Of a DNA stretch of 57,948 nt, positions 42,301-50,594 are shown in pieces. The number at the start of each line of letters is the position of its first letter. Positions within the stretch are counted from its first letter, which is position 1. Source of the DNA: Pediococcus stilesii (GTDB lineage: Bacteria > Bacillota > Bacilli > Lactobacillales > Lactobacillaceae); NCBI RefSeq assembly GCF_001437075.1, contig NZ_JQBX01000013.1:1-57948 (forward strand), written 5' to 3'. The translations under genes were made by a program, and so were the position numbers. The notes below the pieces were generated by a model. It was given only the letters and a program-made list of their open reading frames with translations, made no database searches and was not told where the DNA came from.

Positions 42301-43851
42301 TTATTCTCGATCCAAACGTAATTTTTCGACGTTAATTTCCTTATCAATCCACTGCGAGTAGAAACTATTTTCATGAGAGACAACAATTAGGTTTCCCTTA
42401 AATCGTTGAAGAGCTTCACTTAAAGCACGCTTGGTTTCGTCATCCAAGTGGTTCGTTGGTTCGTCCATAATCAAGAAATTAGATTCAATCAACTCCATCA
42501 AAGCTAACTTAACCTTCGTTTGCTCCCCACCACTTAATTGGCTCATTGGTTTCATTGTGTCCGCGGCGTTAATTCCACACTTAGCCAATTTTGTTCGAAT
42601 TGTTTTTGGAAGCATCGTTGGATATTTTTCCTGGATCGTTTGTAATGGAGTTAAACGAGGATTATCCCAGGTCAATTCCTGTGTGAAATAATTAACCTTT
42701 GCTGAAGGTGAAAAATGGGCTTCTCCTTCTAAAGATGGAATCACTCCCAAAATACTTTTAATTAACGTTGATTTACCAGCTCCGTTAAACCCTGAAAAGG
42801 CAACTTTCTCACCCGCCGACATCGAAAAAGTCACGGGTTCTAGCAGCTGCTTTTTCCCATAACCAACGGCCAACCGATTCACCGCAACAGCATTTTGAGA
42901 TCCCGTATCGAGATACGGAAAATCAAAGTGTCCTTGTAAATTTTCACTTGGTGGATCAATTTTATCCATTCGATTTAACATCTTTTCTCGTGATTTAGCC
43001 ATTGTTGAACGCTGGCCCGCCTTATTTTTTCGAATGAAATTTTCAGCCTTTTCAATCACGACCTGTTGCTTTTCAAAAGCTTTTAATTGGGCTTCTTTGC
43101 GTGCATCTTTTTGTCGCATTGCCGACTTAAAATCACCACGGTACTTTGTAATCTTATTAAACGCAACATCACAAATACAATTAGTAACCTTTTGCAAAAA
43201 GTCATAATCATGCGAGATTACCATGAATGCACCTTGGAATCCATTTAAATAATCGGCTAACCAACTGATATGGGCCGTATCCAAATAGTTGGTAGGCTCA
43301 TCTAAAATTAATACATCGGGATTTTGTAATAATAACTTTGCCAAAATAATTTTTGAACGTTGACCACCACTCATTTCGCTGACAACGTGGTCCTTTCCGA
43401 TATCGTCAAGTCCCAACCCGGTCATTACCCGATTGATTTCTGTATCAATATCATAAAAATTATTAGCATCCAAATTTTCTTGAATCCGTCCAGCCTTATC
43501 TAACAACTTATCGTCTAAGTTTTCGGCGTAGTCGGCATAATATTTTTCCATTAAGTCCCGCTGACGGAAAAGTTCAGCATAAGCCGTCGTTAAAAACTCA
43601 TAAAGTGTATCTTCTTTAGGAATATCTGCATACTGGTCCAAATAACCATATGTTATTTTATTTTGCCAAATGATTCGTCCCTTGTCTGGAAGGTTCTCAC
43701 CCGTTAAAATTTTAATTAAGGTACTTTTTCCAGCACCATTTTGTCCCACAATTCCCATGTGGTCTTCTTTGTTCAATTCAAAACTTGCGTCTTCGTAGAG
43801 CTCCTTGTCGGCAAAACCATGACTAAGATGCTCAACAGATAATAAACTCAT
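42301..43851 (-). CDS. ABC-F family ATPase (translation factor type)
   Basis: A cytosolic protein of 516 residues with two ABC domains and no membrane part: Walker A GQNGAGKST and GFNGAGKST, signatures MSGGQRSKI and LSGGEQTKV, both with LDEPTN-type Walker B. The linker between them (about 230-310) is rich in Lys and Arg (RKNKAGQRSTMAKSREKMLNR). Such proteins bind the ribosomal E site and relieve stalling or protect against antibiotics. The short linker and C terminus fit the housekeeping YkpA/YbiT type more than a resistance protein. Confidence 0.92.
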   Translation of the reverse strand: MSLLSVEHLSHGFADKELYEDASFELNKEDHMGIVGQNGAGKSTLIKILTGENLPDKGRIIWQNKITYGYLDQYADIPKEDTLYEFLTTAYAELFRQRDLMEKYYADYAENLDDKLLDKAGRIQENLDANNFYDIDTEINRVMTGLGLDDIGKDHVVSEMSGGQRSKIILAKLLLQNPDVLILDEPTNYLDTAHISWLADYLNGFQGAFMVISHDYDFLQKVTNCICDVAFNKITKYRGDFKSAMRQKDARKEAQLKAFEKQQVVIEKAENFIRKNKAGQRSTMAKSREKMLNRMDKIDPPSENLQGHFDFPYLDTGSQNAVAVNRLAVGYGKKQLLEPVTFSMSAGEKVAFSGFNGAGKSTLIKSILGVIPSLEGEAHFSPSAKVNYFTQELTWDNPRLTPLQTIQEKYPTMLPKTIRTKLAKCGINAADTMKPMSQLSGGEQTKVKLALMELIESNFLIMDEPTNHLDDETKRALSEALQRFKGNLIVVSHENSFYSQWIDKEINVEKLRLDRE

Positions 43852-43970
43852 TTTTTCACCCTGACTTTTCTAAAATACTAATAACCACCGTAGCATGAAC
43901 CAACTCGAATCGTCAATTAAAAATCAGCTATGCTATACTTAAATCTGGTTATTAGGAGGAATTTTATATA

Positions 43971-44345
43971 ATGAATATTCGTGAAATTGATCATATTACT
44001 TTAACGGTTTCTGATATCGCTAAAAGTGAACGCTTTTACCATGAGGTATTTGATATGCCCATCCTAGAGGATGCCCCTTTGGCAGGGGTTCGTGCTGGAA
44101 AACAGCGTATTTATTTTGTTGAAAAAGAGCAGCAACCACCATTCGCGCCTGCTAATCCAAGTATCGGAAGCATTGCCTTTTCAATTGTTGCTAAAAATCC
44201 AATGGACGAAATTATTAACCATCTCAAAAGTTATTTCATCGATATCATTGATGAACCTCAAACTCGTGAAGGAACCCATGGTAAGGTCAAATCACTTTTG
44301 ATTAAAGATCCGGATGGCAACATCATCGAAATCGCTAACTATTAA
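43971..44345 (+). CDS. VOC-family (glyoxalase-like) protein
   Basis: A 124-residue vicinal-oxygen-chelate protein made of two beta-alpha-beta-beta-beta repeats. Likely metal ligands are His8 (IDHITLTV), His in EGTHGKVKSL and Glu in GNIIEIANY. Candidates are a glyoxalase, dioxygenase or FosX-like enzyme; no assignment is safe. It is a single gene with ribosome binding site TAGGAGG and a strong terminator. Confidence 0.88.
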   Translation: MNIREIDHITLTVSDIAKSERFYHEVFDMPILEDAPLAGVRAGKQRIYFVEKEQQPPFAPANPSIGSIAFSIVAKNPMDEIINHLKSYFIDIIDEPQTREGTHGKVKSLLIKDPDGNIIEIANY

Positions 44346-44396
44346 ATCAATAAATTAAGGTCATGCTTTCCATGGATTCATTTTGACATTATCTTG

Positions 44397-44445
44397 AAAA
44401 GTAGTGGGGTACAACAATTAAATTGCCGTACCCCACTACTTTTTT
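44397..44445. terminator. Bidirectional intrinsic terminator
   Basis: AAAAGTAGTGGGGTAC pairs perfectly with GTACCCCACTACTTTT, the longest perfect terminator stem in the window, between the VOC gene and convergent proBA. Confidence 0.95.
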
Positions 44446-44470
44446 GATTATTTTCACACGAATAATCTTA

Positions 44471-45721
44471 TTACGATTCCCTAATTTGACCATTACCACG
44501 GATTACATACTTTGTGGAAGTTAATTCGTTTAGCCCCATTGGTCCTCTGGCATGTAATTTTTGCGTACTGATTCCAATTTCAGCCCCAAAGCCAAATTTA
44601 AACCCATCGGTAAATCTGGTAGATGCATTAACGTAGACTACAGCCGCATCAATTTCATTTGTAAATTTCTGTGAAGCGGTATAGTCTTCCGTAATAATTG
44701 CTTCACTGTGCTTAGTGTTGTATTTATTGATGTGTGCAATTGCTTCATCGACACTATCAACAATCTTAATTGCCATTATATAGTCGTTGTATTCAGTTCC
44801 CCAGTCTTCTTCTGTTGCCAATTTAATATCTGGTAAGATCGCCTTTGTGGCTTCGTCGCCTCGCAAGTCGACATTAAAAGGTTCAAGAGCCTCTTTTAGT
44901 TGTGGCAAAAGTTCTTTTGCAACTGCACTGTGAACAACCAATTTCTCCATTGCATTACATACTGATGGCCGCTGCGTCTTAGCGTTAATAATAATTGGTA
45001 ATGCCTTTTTTAGATCAGCCAACTCATCGACATAGACATGACAGTTTCCAGCCCCCGTTTCAATCACTGGAACGGTTGAATTTTGCACAACCATCTGGAT
45101 AAACTTCGCCCCACCTCGAGGAATTAATACATCGATGTACTGGTTTAAATGCATCATTTGATTTACGCCTTCATGGGAAGGATCGTCAATCATTTGAATC
45201 GCATCCACGGGGAGCTTATTTTCTTCTAACGCTTCTCTCAATACATCTGCTAGGACAATGTTCGACCGAATGGCTTCTTTTCCACCCCGCAAAATAACCG
45301 CATTTCCAGACTTAAAAGTTAACCCGCTTGCATCAACGGTAACATTGGGGCGGGCTTCAAAAATCATTCCAATTACTCCAAGTGGGACACGTATTTGAGA
45401 AATTTGTAGCTCATCTTCATTGACCCATCCACGAATAACTTCGCCAATTGGATCAGATAACTGAGCAACATTTCTTAAGCCATCCGCCATTGCTCTAATT
45501 CTTTCTTCCGTCAGCTTCAGTCGATCAAGCATCGCCGGTGCGACACCGTTATCACCGGCATCCTTCATGTCTAATGAATTTTCGACAATAATTCTAGCCG
45601 TATTCTTTTCCAAAGCCGTTGCCATCGCCAATAAGGCTGCGTTCTTTTTCTTCGTTGACACCTTTTGTAGCTCCACTGAAGCATTCTTTGCTTTTAACCC
45701 AATCTCTTCGATATCAATCAT
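44471..45721 (-). CDS. proA: Gamma-glutamyl phosphate reductase
   Basis: ProA reduces gamma-glutamyl phosphate to the semialdehyde with NADPH, the second step of proline synthesis. The catalytic Cys is in QRPSVCNAMEKL; the FEARPNVTVDASGLT and RGGKEAIRSN stretches are typical. Length 416 is standard. Its start overlaps the proB end by 4 bases, so the two are translationally coupled. Proline synthesis here complements proline recovery by PepX and PepI. Confidence 0.97.
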   Translation of the reverse strand: MIDIEEIGLKAKNASVELQKVSTKKKNAALLAMATALEKNTARIIVENSLDMKDAGDNGVAPAMLDRLKLTEERIRAMADGLRNVAQLSDPIGEVIRGWVNEDELQISQIRVPLGVIGMIFEARPNVTVDASGLTFKSGNAVILRGGKEAIRSNIVLADVLREALEENKLPVDAIQMIDDPSHEGVNQMMHLNQYIDVLIPRGGAKFIQMVVQNSTVPVIETGAGNCHVYVDELADLKKALPIIINAKTQRPSVCNAMEKLVVHSAVAKELLPQLKEALEPFNVDLRGDEATKAILPDIKLATEEDWGTEYNDYIMAIKIVDSVDEAIAHINKYNTKHSEAIITEDYTASQKFTNEIDAAVVYVNASTRFTDGFKFGFGAEIGISTQKLHARGPMGLNELTSTKYVIRGNGQIRES

Positions 45722-46539
45722 TGCATCCCCATAACCTTTCCTTCACTAACACTGGTAAAGAGCGTTCCCACATCTTCACCTTGCAAAATCTGATCAATAA
45801 TTTGTGGATTTTTTCCATTAGCCAAAATCATTTGTTGGTTATTTTCCATGATTCGTTTGGCGGCTTTTAACTTCGTTACCATTCCTCCCGTACCAAATTG
45901 AGTCCCGTGTCCACCCGCTGCACCTAAGATTTGGGGATTCAAATTATTCACCGTCCGAATCAATTTAGCATTCGGATTTTTCGTTGGATTATCTGTATAA
46001 AAACCATTAATATCCGAAAGCATAATTAACAAATCGGCATCGATAATTTTGGCAACAATCGCTGATAGTTGATCATTATCACCAAATTTAGTCATATGAT
46101 CCAATTCATCAACGGATACCGTATCATTTTCGTTAACAACCGGAATCACATTCATTTTTAGTAACTCATCAAAAGCATTATGAACATTATGATTACTCTG
46201 CGGGTATAGCAAAACGTCTCTCGTCAACAATAACTGTGCAACGCTTATTCCATATTGAGCAAATTGACGTTCGTACAATCCGATTAATTCCCCTTGCCCA
46301 ACTGCTGCAACCGCTTGTTGTTGAGCAATTGAAGCTGGTCGTTTAGTAATATTTAGTTTTCCCATACCAACTCCGATTGCACCGGATGAAACCAAGACAA
46401 CTTCCTTACCATTATTTTTAAGATTACAAAGAACCTTTGCCAATCTTTCAATTGATGCCAAATTCACCGCTCCGTCTGCCTTCACGAGCGAACTTGTACC
46501 AATTTTAACAACGATTCTCTTTGCCGTTATTTCTCTCAT
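45718..46539 (-). CDS. proB: Glutamate 5-kinase, short form without PUA domain
   Basis: ProB phosphorylates glutamate at the gamma position, the first and feedback-controlled step of proline synthesis. The amino acid kinase domain is complete: VVKIGTSSL at the N terminus, VSSGAIGVGMGKL, ENDTVSVDELDHMTKFGDND and GTGGMVTKLKAAK. The protein ends at about 273 residues, without the C-terminal PUA domain of the 370-residue form; short forms are common in lactic acid bacteria. The frame reaches 46557, but the ATG at 46539 (MREITAKRIVVKIG), behind TGGTGG, fits better; this choice is not certain. Confidence 0.93.
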   Translation of the reverse strand: MREITAKRIVVKIGTSSLVKADGAVNLASIERLAKVLCNLKNNGKEVVLVSSGAIGVGMGKLNITKRPASIAQQQAVAAVGQGELIGLYERQFAQYGISVAQLLLTRDVLLYPQSNHNVHNAFDELLKMNVIPVVNENDTVSVDELDHMTKFGDNDQLSAIVAKIIDADLLIMLSDINGFYTDNPTKNPNAKLIRTVNNLNPQILGAAGGHGTQFGTGGMVTKLKAAKRIMENNQQMILANGKNPQIIDQILQGEDVGTLFTSVSEGKVMGMQ

Positions 46540-46569
46540 CAAACCACCATTTCCCACGATAATGCCAAT

Positions 46570-46578
46570 ATTTTAACA
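46570..46578 (-). promoter_or_regulatory. Extended -10 promoter of proBA
   Basis: On the minus strand TGTTAAAAT is TGn plus a 5/6 -10 box, about 31 bases before the proB start. No convincing -35 is seen. Confidence 0.4.
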
Positions 46579-46633
46579 CTAAACCAATTGTAATAAAAAT
46601 TTTACTTACTTATCATTACCAAACCTTATTCTT

Positions 46634-46685
46634 AAAAAAATTAAGCGATCACCACCGATTATTCATCAACGGTAAATCGCTTAAC
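46634..46685 (-). terminator. Intrinsic terminator of map
   Basis: On the minus strand TTAAGCGAT pairs with ATCGCTTAA, extended by a CCG/CGG pair inside, and is followed by seven T. Confidence 0.85.
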
Positions 46686-46716
46686 AATTTTAAACTTTAA
46701 TTATTCAAAATACTTC

Positions 46717-47499
46717 TTACAGATATTTTGCATCACCAATTGGATCCTGTGATGTCAAAATCTTAGGGCCATCTGGTGTAACAACTAACGTATGCTCATA
46801 TTGGCAAGAAAGGCTACCGTCCATTGTTGTAACCGTCCATCCGTCTGGAGCCGAAGTATCACACTGCCAACCACCAACGTTAACCATTGGTTCAATTGTA
46901 ATGGTCATTCCATTCTTCAAGCGGGGACCATGTCCAGCCTCGCCGTAGCCGGGAACCATTGGATCTTCATGCATCGTTGGTTGAATACCATGTCCTACAA
47001 ACTCACGAACATCTCCGTAGCCCATTTCATCTTCAACATATGATTGAATTGCATGTCCAATATCGCCAATGCGGTTGCCCGCAACGGCTTGGTCAATTCC
47101 GAGATAAAGTGCTTTTTTAGTTACTTCCATTAGTTTTTTAACTTCATCACTAACTTCACCGACTGCAAAAGCCCAGCACGAATCTGCCATATATCCGTCA
47201 ACGCTCACTACGGTATCAACTTTAACCAGATCGCCTTCCTTTAAAAGAAGTCCCTTACGTGGGAAACCGTGGCAAACTTCATTATTAACACTTACACATG
47301 TGGCATACTCATATCCCTCAAAACCTTTTTCTTCTGGAACGGCACCATTTTCATCAAGATACCGGAGGGCATACTTTTCAATATCCCAACTCGAAATGCC
47401 CGGTTTGATGATATCACGCAAACCAATATGCATCCCAGCTAAAACGGCACCCGCCTTCTTCATTCCTTCAATTTCACGTTCTGATTTTAATGTAATCAT
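46717..47499 (-). CDS. map: Methionine aminopeptidase, type I
   Basis: Map removes the initiator methionine from new proteins. The five metal ligands can be seen: Asp in VKVDTVVSVDGYMADSC (two), His in GHGIQPTMHE, and the Glu residues in TITIEPM and CQYEHT. The longest frame begins at 47523, but GGGTGG lies 5-6 bases before the ATG at 47499 (MITLKSEREIEGMKKAG), the normal start, giving 260 residues, the usual Lactobacillales length. Confidence 0.96.
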   Translation of the reverse strand: MITLKSEREIEGMKKAGAVLAGMHIGLRDIIKPGISSWDIEKYALRYLDENGAVPEEKGFEGYEYATCVSVNNEVCHGFPRKGLLLKEGDLVKVDTVVSVDGYMADSCWAFAVGEVSDEVKKLMEVTKKALYLGIDQAVAGNRIGDIGHAIQSYVEDEMGYGDVREFVGHGIQPTMHEDPMVPGYGEAGHGPRLKNGMTITIEPMVNVGGWQCDTSAPDGWTVTTMDGSLSCQYEHTLVVTPDGPKILTSQDPIGDAKYL

Positions 47500-47537
47500 T
47501 TTTTCCACCCGTTTCTTAATCACTAATGTCTATACTA

Positions 47538-48398
47538 TCACAATTTCGGTGACCAAATTAATCCGATTGCTTTACTTCCAGTATACGTCGCAACGTAAGG
47601 ACCAATATGACACGCTGAAACTTGTATATTAGGGTATTTGGTGCTTAATTCACTTTGCCATTTCATACTTCGATCCGGATCATTGGCATCAACCACGGTC
47701 ACCGAAAGATTATTATGATCAACCAACTGTTTCTCCAAAATTTCATCAATTGCTTCCATGGCATTTTTGATCTGACGCTCTTTTCCAACCATCTCTAAAC
47801 GACCTTGTTTATTGATCGTCAAAATGGGTCGCATCCCAAAGAATGACCCAACTAATGACGAACGATTCGAGATATTCCCTGAGTTCTGGAGCTCTTTGAC
47901 GTTATTCAATGCAATATATACTTGTGTCTGAGCACGATATTTGCGCAATTGGTGCAACACCTCATGAATATCAACACCATTGTTCAATAAGTTGGCGGCC
48001 AAAATCGCCATGTTACCAGTCCCAGTCAAAATTGATCCAGAGTCAAACGGAAATACTTGTAAATCCTTAATGGTAGGAACCGAGGCCGATACACTATTGA
48101 TAAACCCACTTAAGCCGCCTGAAAGTCCAATGCATAGTGCCGACTCATAACCTTCATCTGCAAGGTTCGAAAAAACTTTTTGCATTTCCTTCATTGGAAT
48201 TTGCGAGGAGGTCGGGTGCGACTTTTCCATCTTTAGCATTCGATAAAATTCATCTGAATCAATATCCACATTTTCATGATAAACATGTTTTCCAAACATT
48301 ATTGGTTGGTTAACCACGGTGAAATTATATCGGCGAACAATCTCTGAACTAAGGTTAGCCGAACTATCAATCACAATTGCCGTCTTACTTTGATTCAT
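47538..48398 (-). CDS. DegV family fatty acid-binding protein
   Basis: A 286-residue cytosolic DegV (FakB-like) protein. The N terminus AIVIDSSANLSSEIV and the middle SSQIPMKEMQKVF and GLSGGLSGFINS form the fatty acid-binding site of this family. FakB proteins present fatty acids to the kinase FakA; no fakA gene is in the window. It overlaps the thioredoxin gene by 14 bases, so the two are co-translated. Confidence 0.9.
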   Translation of the reverse strand: MNQSKTAIVIDSSANLSSEIVRRYNFTVVNQPIMFGKHVYHENVDIDSDEFYRMLKMEKSHPTSSQIPMKEMQKVFSNLADEGYESALCIGLSGGLSGFINSVSASVPTIKDLQVFPFDSGSILTGTGNMAILAANLLNNGVDIHEVLHQLRKYRAQTQVYIALNNVKELQNSGNISNRSSLVGSFFGMRPILTINKQGRLEMVGKERQIKNAMEAIDEILEKQLVDHNNLSVTVVDANDPDRSMKWQSELSTKYPNIQVSACHIGPYVATYTGSKAIGLIWSPKL

Positions 48399-48714
48399 TT
48401 TCTGATATCTTCTTTTCTAAATATTTAGCTAGTTTTGCTTCAGGATAATAACCGGTTACTTTTTCAATTGCTTTTCCATCTTTAAATAAAACCAATGATG
48501 GAATACTCATTATTTTAAATGATTGAGCAATTTCTTGATTATTATCGACATTCATTTTACCAAATTGAAGTTGGCTTCCATACTTCGCTTCAAGATTTTC
48601 CAAGGCGGGTTCCATCATCTTGCAAGGTCCACACCATGGCGCCCAAAAGTCAACAATTGTTAATCCCTCATTGGTTACTTCTGCTATGTTAGCGTCGTTT
48701 ACTGTAACTGCCAT
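48385..48714 (-). CDS. trxA: Thioredoxin
   Basis: A 109-residue thioredoxin with the active site WAPWCGPCKMMEP and the cis-Pro loop MSIPSLVLFKDG. It keeps cytosolic thiols reduced. It is the first gene of a two-gene unit with degV, with ribosome binding site GGAG. Confidence 0.95.
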   Translation of the reverse strand: MAVTVNDANIAEVTNEGLTIVDFWAPWCGPCKMMEPALENLEAKYGSQLQFGKMNVDNNQEIAQSFKIMSIPSLVLFKDGKAIEKVTGYYPEAKLAKYLEKKISENESK

Positions 48715-48757
48715 TTTGATCTCCTTTATTCTGAACTACTCATCTAAAATTATATCA

Positions 48758-49492
48758 TCATTTTTTCACAGGCTTCCGGAGGTAATGGATACCAATTGTG
48801 ATAATAAAAGCTAAAATTACAATTAATGCAAAGATCCCTGATGGAATTTCAATGTCAATCATTGGAATTGAAAGAAGCAGTTTTAAAGCAATAATAGCGA
48901 TTAAAACATACGCCATTGTCTCTAATTCCGGAATTTTTTGCATCATTCCCATAATGACCTCGGCAATTCCTCGCATTGCTAAAATTCCAATTAAACCACC
49001 GATTAAGACAATCACCGGATTTGATGAAATTGCCAACGAAGCCAGCACCGAGTCCACCGAAAACACAATATCCATAAACTCGATTTGAATTACCACGCGC
49101 CAGAAAATCGAAATTTTTCCTTCTTTTTTGACCAACTTCCGAGTTTGCCGCCCCAGTTTCTGCTTATCAAAAAAACGAAAGACAAGATAGGCAAGGTAAA
49201 GTGCACCAATCACTTTAATTTCCCATAAATTAATCAAGTAGGTTCCAATACCAATTACAATGAACCGGAATAGGTACGCCCCCCATAGTCCATAGAAAAG
49301 TGATTTTTCACGTTCCTTTTGATCCTTTAAAACTTGAGTCTGCGTTGCCAACACCACTGCATTATCAACGGATAAGATACATTCAATCATTACTAAGGAA
49401 AAAATTACTAGCCAATCTGAACCGGAACCTAAGACTGTTTTCCAATTATTAATATCAAAAAAGGAACCATATAAATCTGTTAAAATATCCAA
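48758..49492 (-). CDS. TerC family membrane protein
   Basis: A 244-residue membrane protein with about seven helices and the two conserved acidic motifs of TerC proteins: ECILSVDNAVVLA and EFMDIVFSVDSVLA. In Gram-positive bacteria relatives take part in metal (manganese) export or in loading exported enzymes with metal. It is a single gene, divergent from corA. Confidence 0.9.
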   Translation of the reverse strand: MDILTDLYGSFFDINNWKTVLGSGSDWLVIFSLVMIECILSVDNAVVLATQTQVLKDQKEREKSLFYGLWGAYLFRFIVIGIGTYLINLWEIKVIGALYLAYLVFRFFDKQKLGRQTRKLVKKEGKISIFWRVVIQIEFMDIVFSVDSVLASLAISSNPVIVLIGGLIGILAMRGIAEVIMGMMQKIPELETMAYVLIAIIALKLLLSIPMIDIEIPSGIFALIVILAFIITIGIHYLRKPVKK

Positions 49493-49598
49493 TAGGAATA
49501 CTCCTTTACTCTAAACATCTTATTTTAATCGATTTAGTATATTTTTTCACCCCATTAGGGTTAAACTTAAAGTATTACGAATTAAAGAGGAAGAAAAC

Positions 49599-50537
49599 AT
49601 GTTAAAAGTCACGAAAAAAACTGACGATTTTTCTTGGATCCAAGTTTCTAATCCAAGTACCCTTGAACTTCAGACCTTAGTAAAAAATTATCACGCAACG
49701 TCAGAATCGTTAAGCTACGCAATTGATGAAAACGAACGTGCACGTGCGGAAATTGATGAAGAAAATAATATTTTTCTGATTATTTTTCATGCACTATGTT
49801 CAAACCTTAACGAGGGTATCCAAACGGAACCTGCGGCTTTTATGTTTTTACCCAATGCCGTCGTCGTCTTTACTCACGATGAAACCCACTACGTCAATAA
49901 AATTATGGACCGCAATGCTAAGATTCTGGGGCGTAAAAATATCGATTCTAAAGCCCCATTTGGTGGTTCAATCATGATTGACGTTGTTTTTAATACTATC
50001 TATGAGTTAACGATGCGCTTTAATGATGCCGTTTCAAGGATTAATTACGACCGTCAAGCTATTCAAGCTAAATTTAAAACCCGTTTAAATCATAGCGGGA
50101 TTCAAAGTATGCTCCAACTGGAAACTAGTTTAATTTATTTACTAACATCTTTAAAATCAAATACTTCATTATTAAACAGCATGATGCGTCTTCCCAATTT
50201 AAACTTGACCAAGCAGCAACGAACTAAATTGGAAGAAATTATTATTGAATCTGAACAAAGTCAGGAGATGGCCCAACTTTCATCGGACATCATCGAACAA
50301 GTTTCTAAGTCCTATTCTGATGTTTTAGATAATAACTTAAATAATACGATGAAATTCCTAACAATACTATCAATTGTTTTAGCAGTTCCCAACATTGTCT
50401 TTGGATTCTATGGGCAAAATGTGTCATTGCCCTTTGCCAACTCGACTAGAAGCTGGGAATTAACCATCCTAATTTCGATTGGTTTAATTTTAATCGTCTA
50501 CCTAATTGTAAATTGGAGTAACTTTTTTAAAAAATAA
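49599..50537 (+). CDS. CorA-family divalent cation transporter with YGQN motif
   Basis: A 312-residue CorA/MIT protein: a long soluble N-terminal domain with helices, then two membrane helices (about 250-270 and 285-305). The selectivity loop between them reads FYGQNVSLPF; canonical CorA has YGMN. The Gln form is found in the CorA-II/CorA-like branch of lactobacilli, so Mg2+ may not be the only or main ion. It lies 57 bases before the MMPL-like gene on the same strand. Confidence 0.9.
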   Translation: MLKVTKKTDDFSWIQVSNPSTLELQTLVKNYHATSESLSYAIDENERARAEIDEENNIFLIIFHALCSNLNEGIQTEPAAFMFLPNAVVVFTHDETHYVNKIMDRNAKILGRKNIDSKAPFGGSIMIDVVFNTIYELTMRFNDAVSRINYDRQAIQAKFKTRLNHSGIQSMLQLETSLIYLLTSLKSNTSLLNSMMRLPNLNLTKQQRTKLEEIIIESEQSQEMAQLSSDIIEQVSKSYSDVLDNNLNNTMKFLTILSIVLAVPNIVFGFYGQNVSLPFANSTRSWELTILISIGLILIVYLIVNWSNFFKK

Positions 50538-50594
50538 TTTGCTTTTTGACGTATTTTCCATATGAACAAAAAAATCATATGGGAGTTTATTAAA

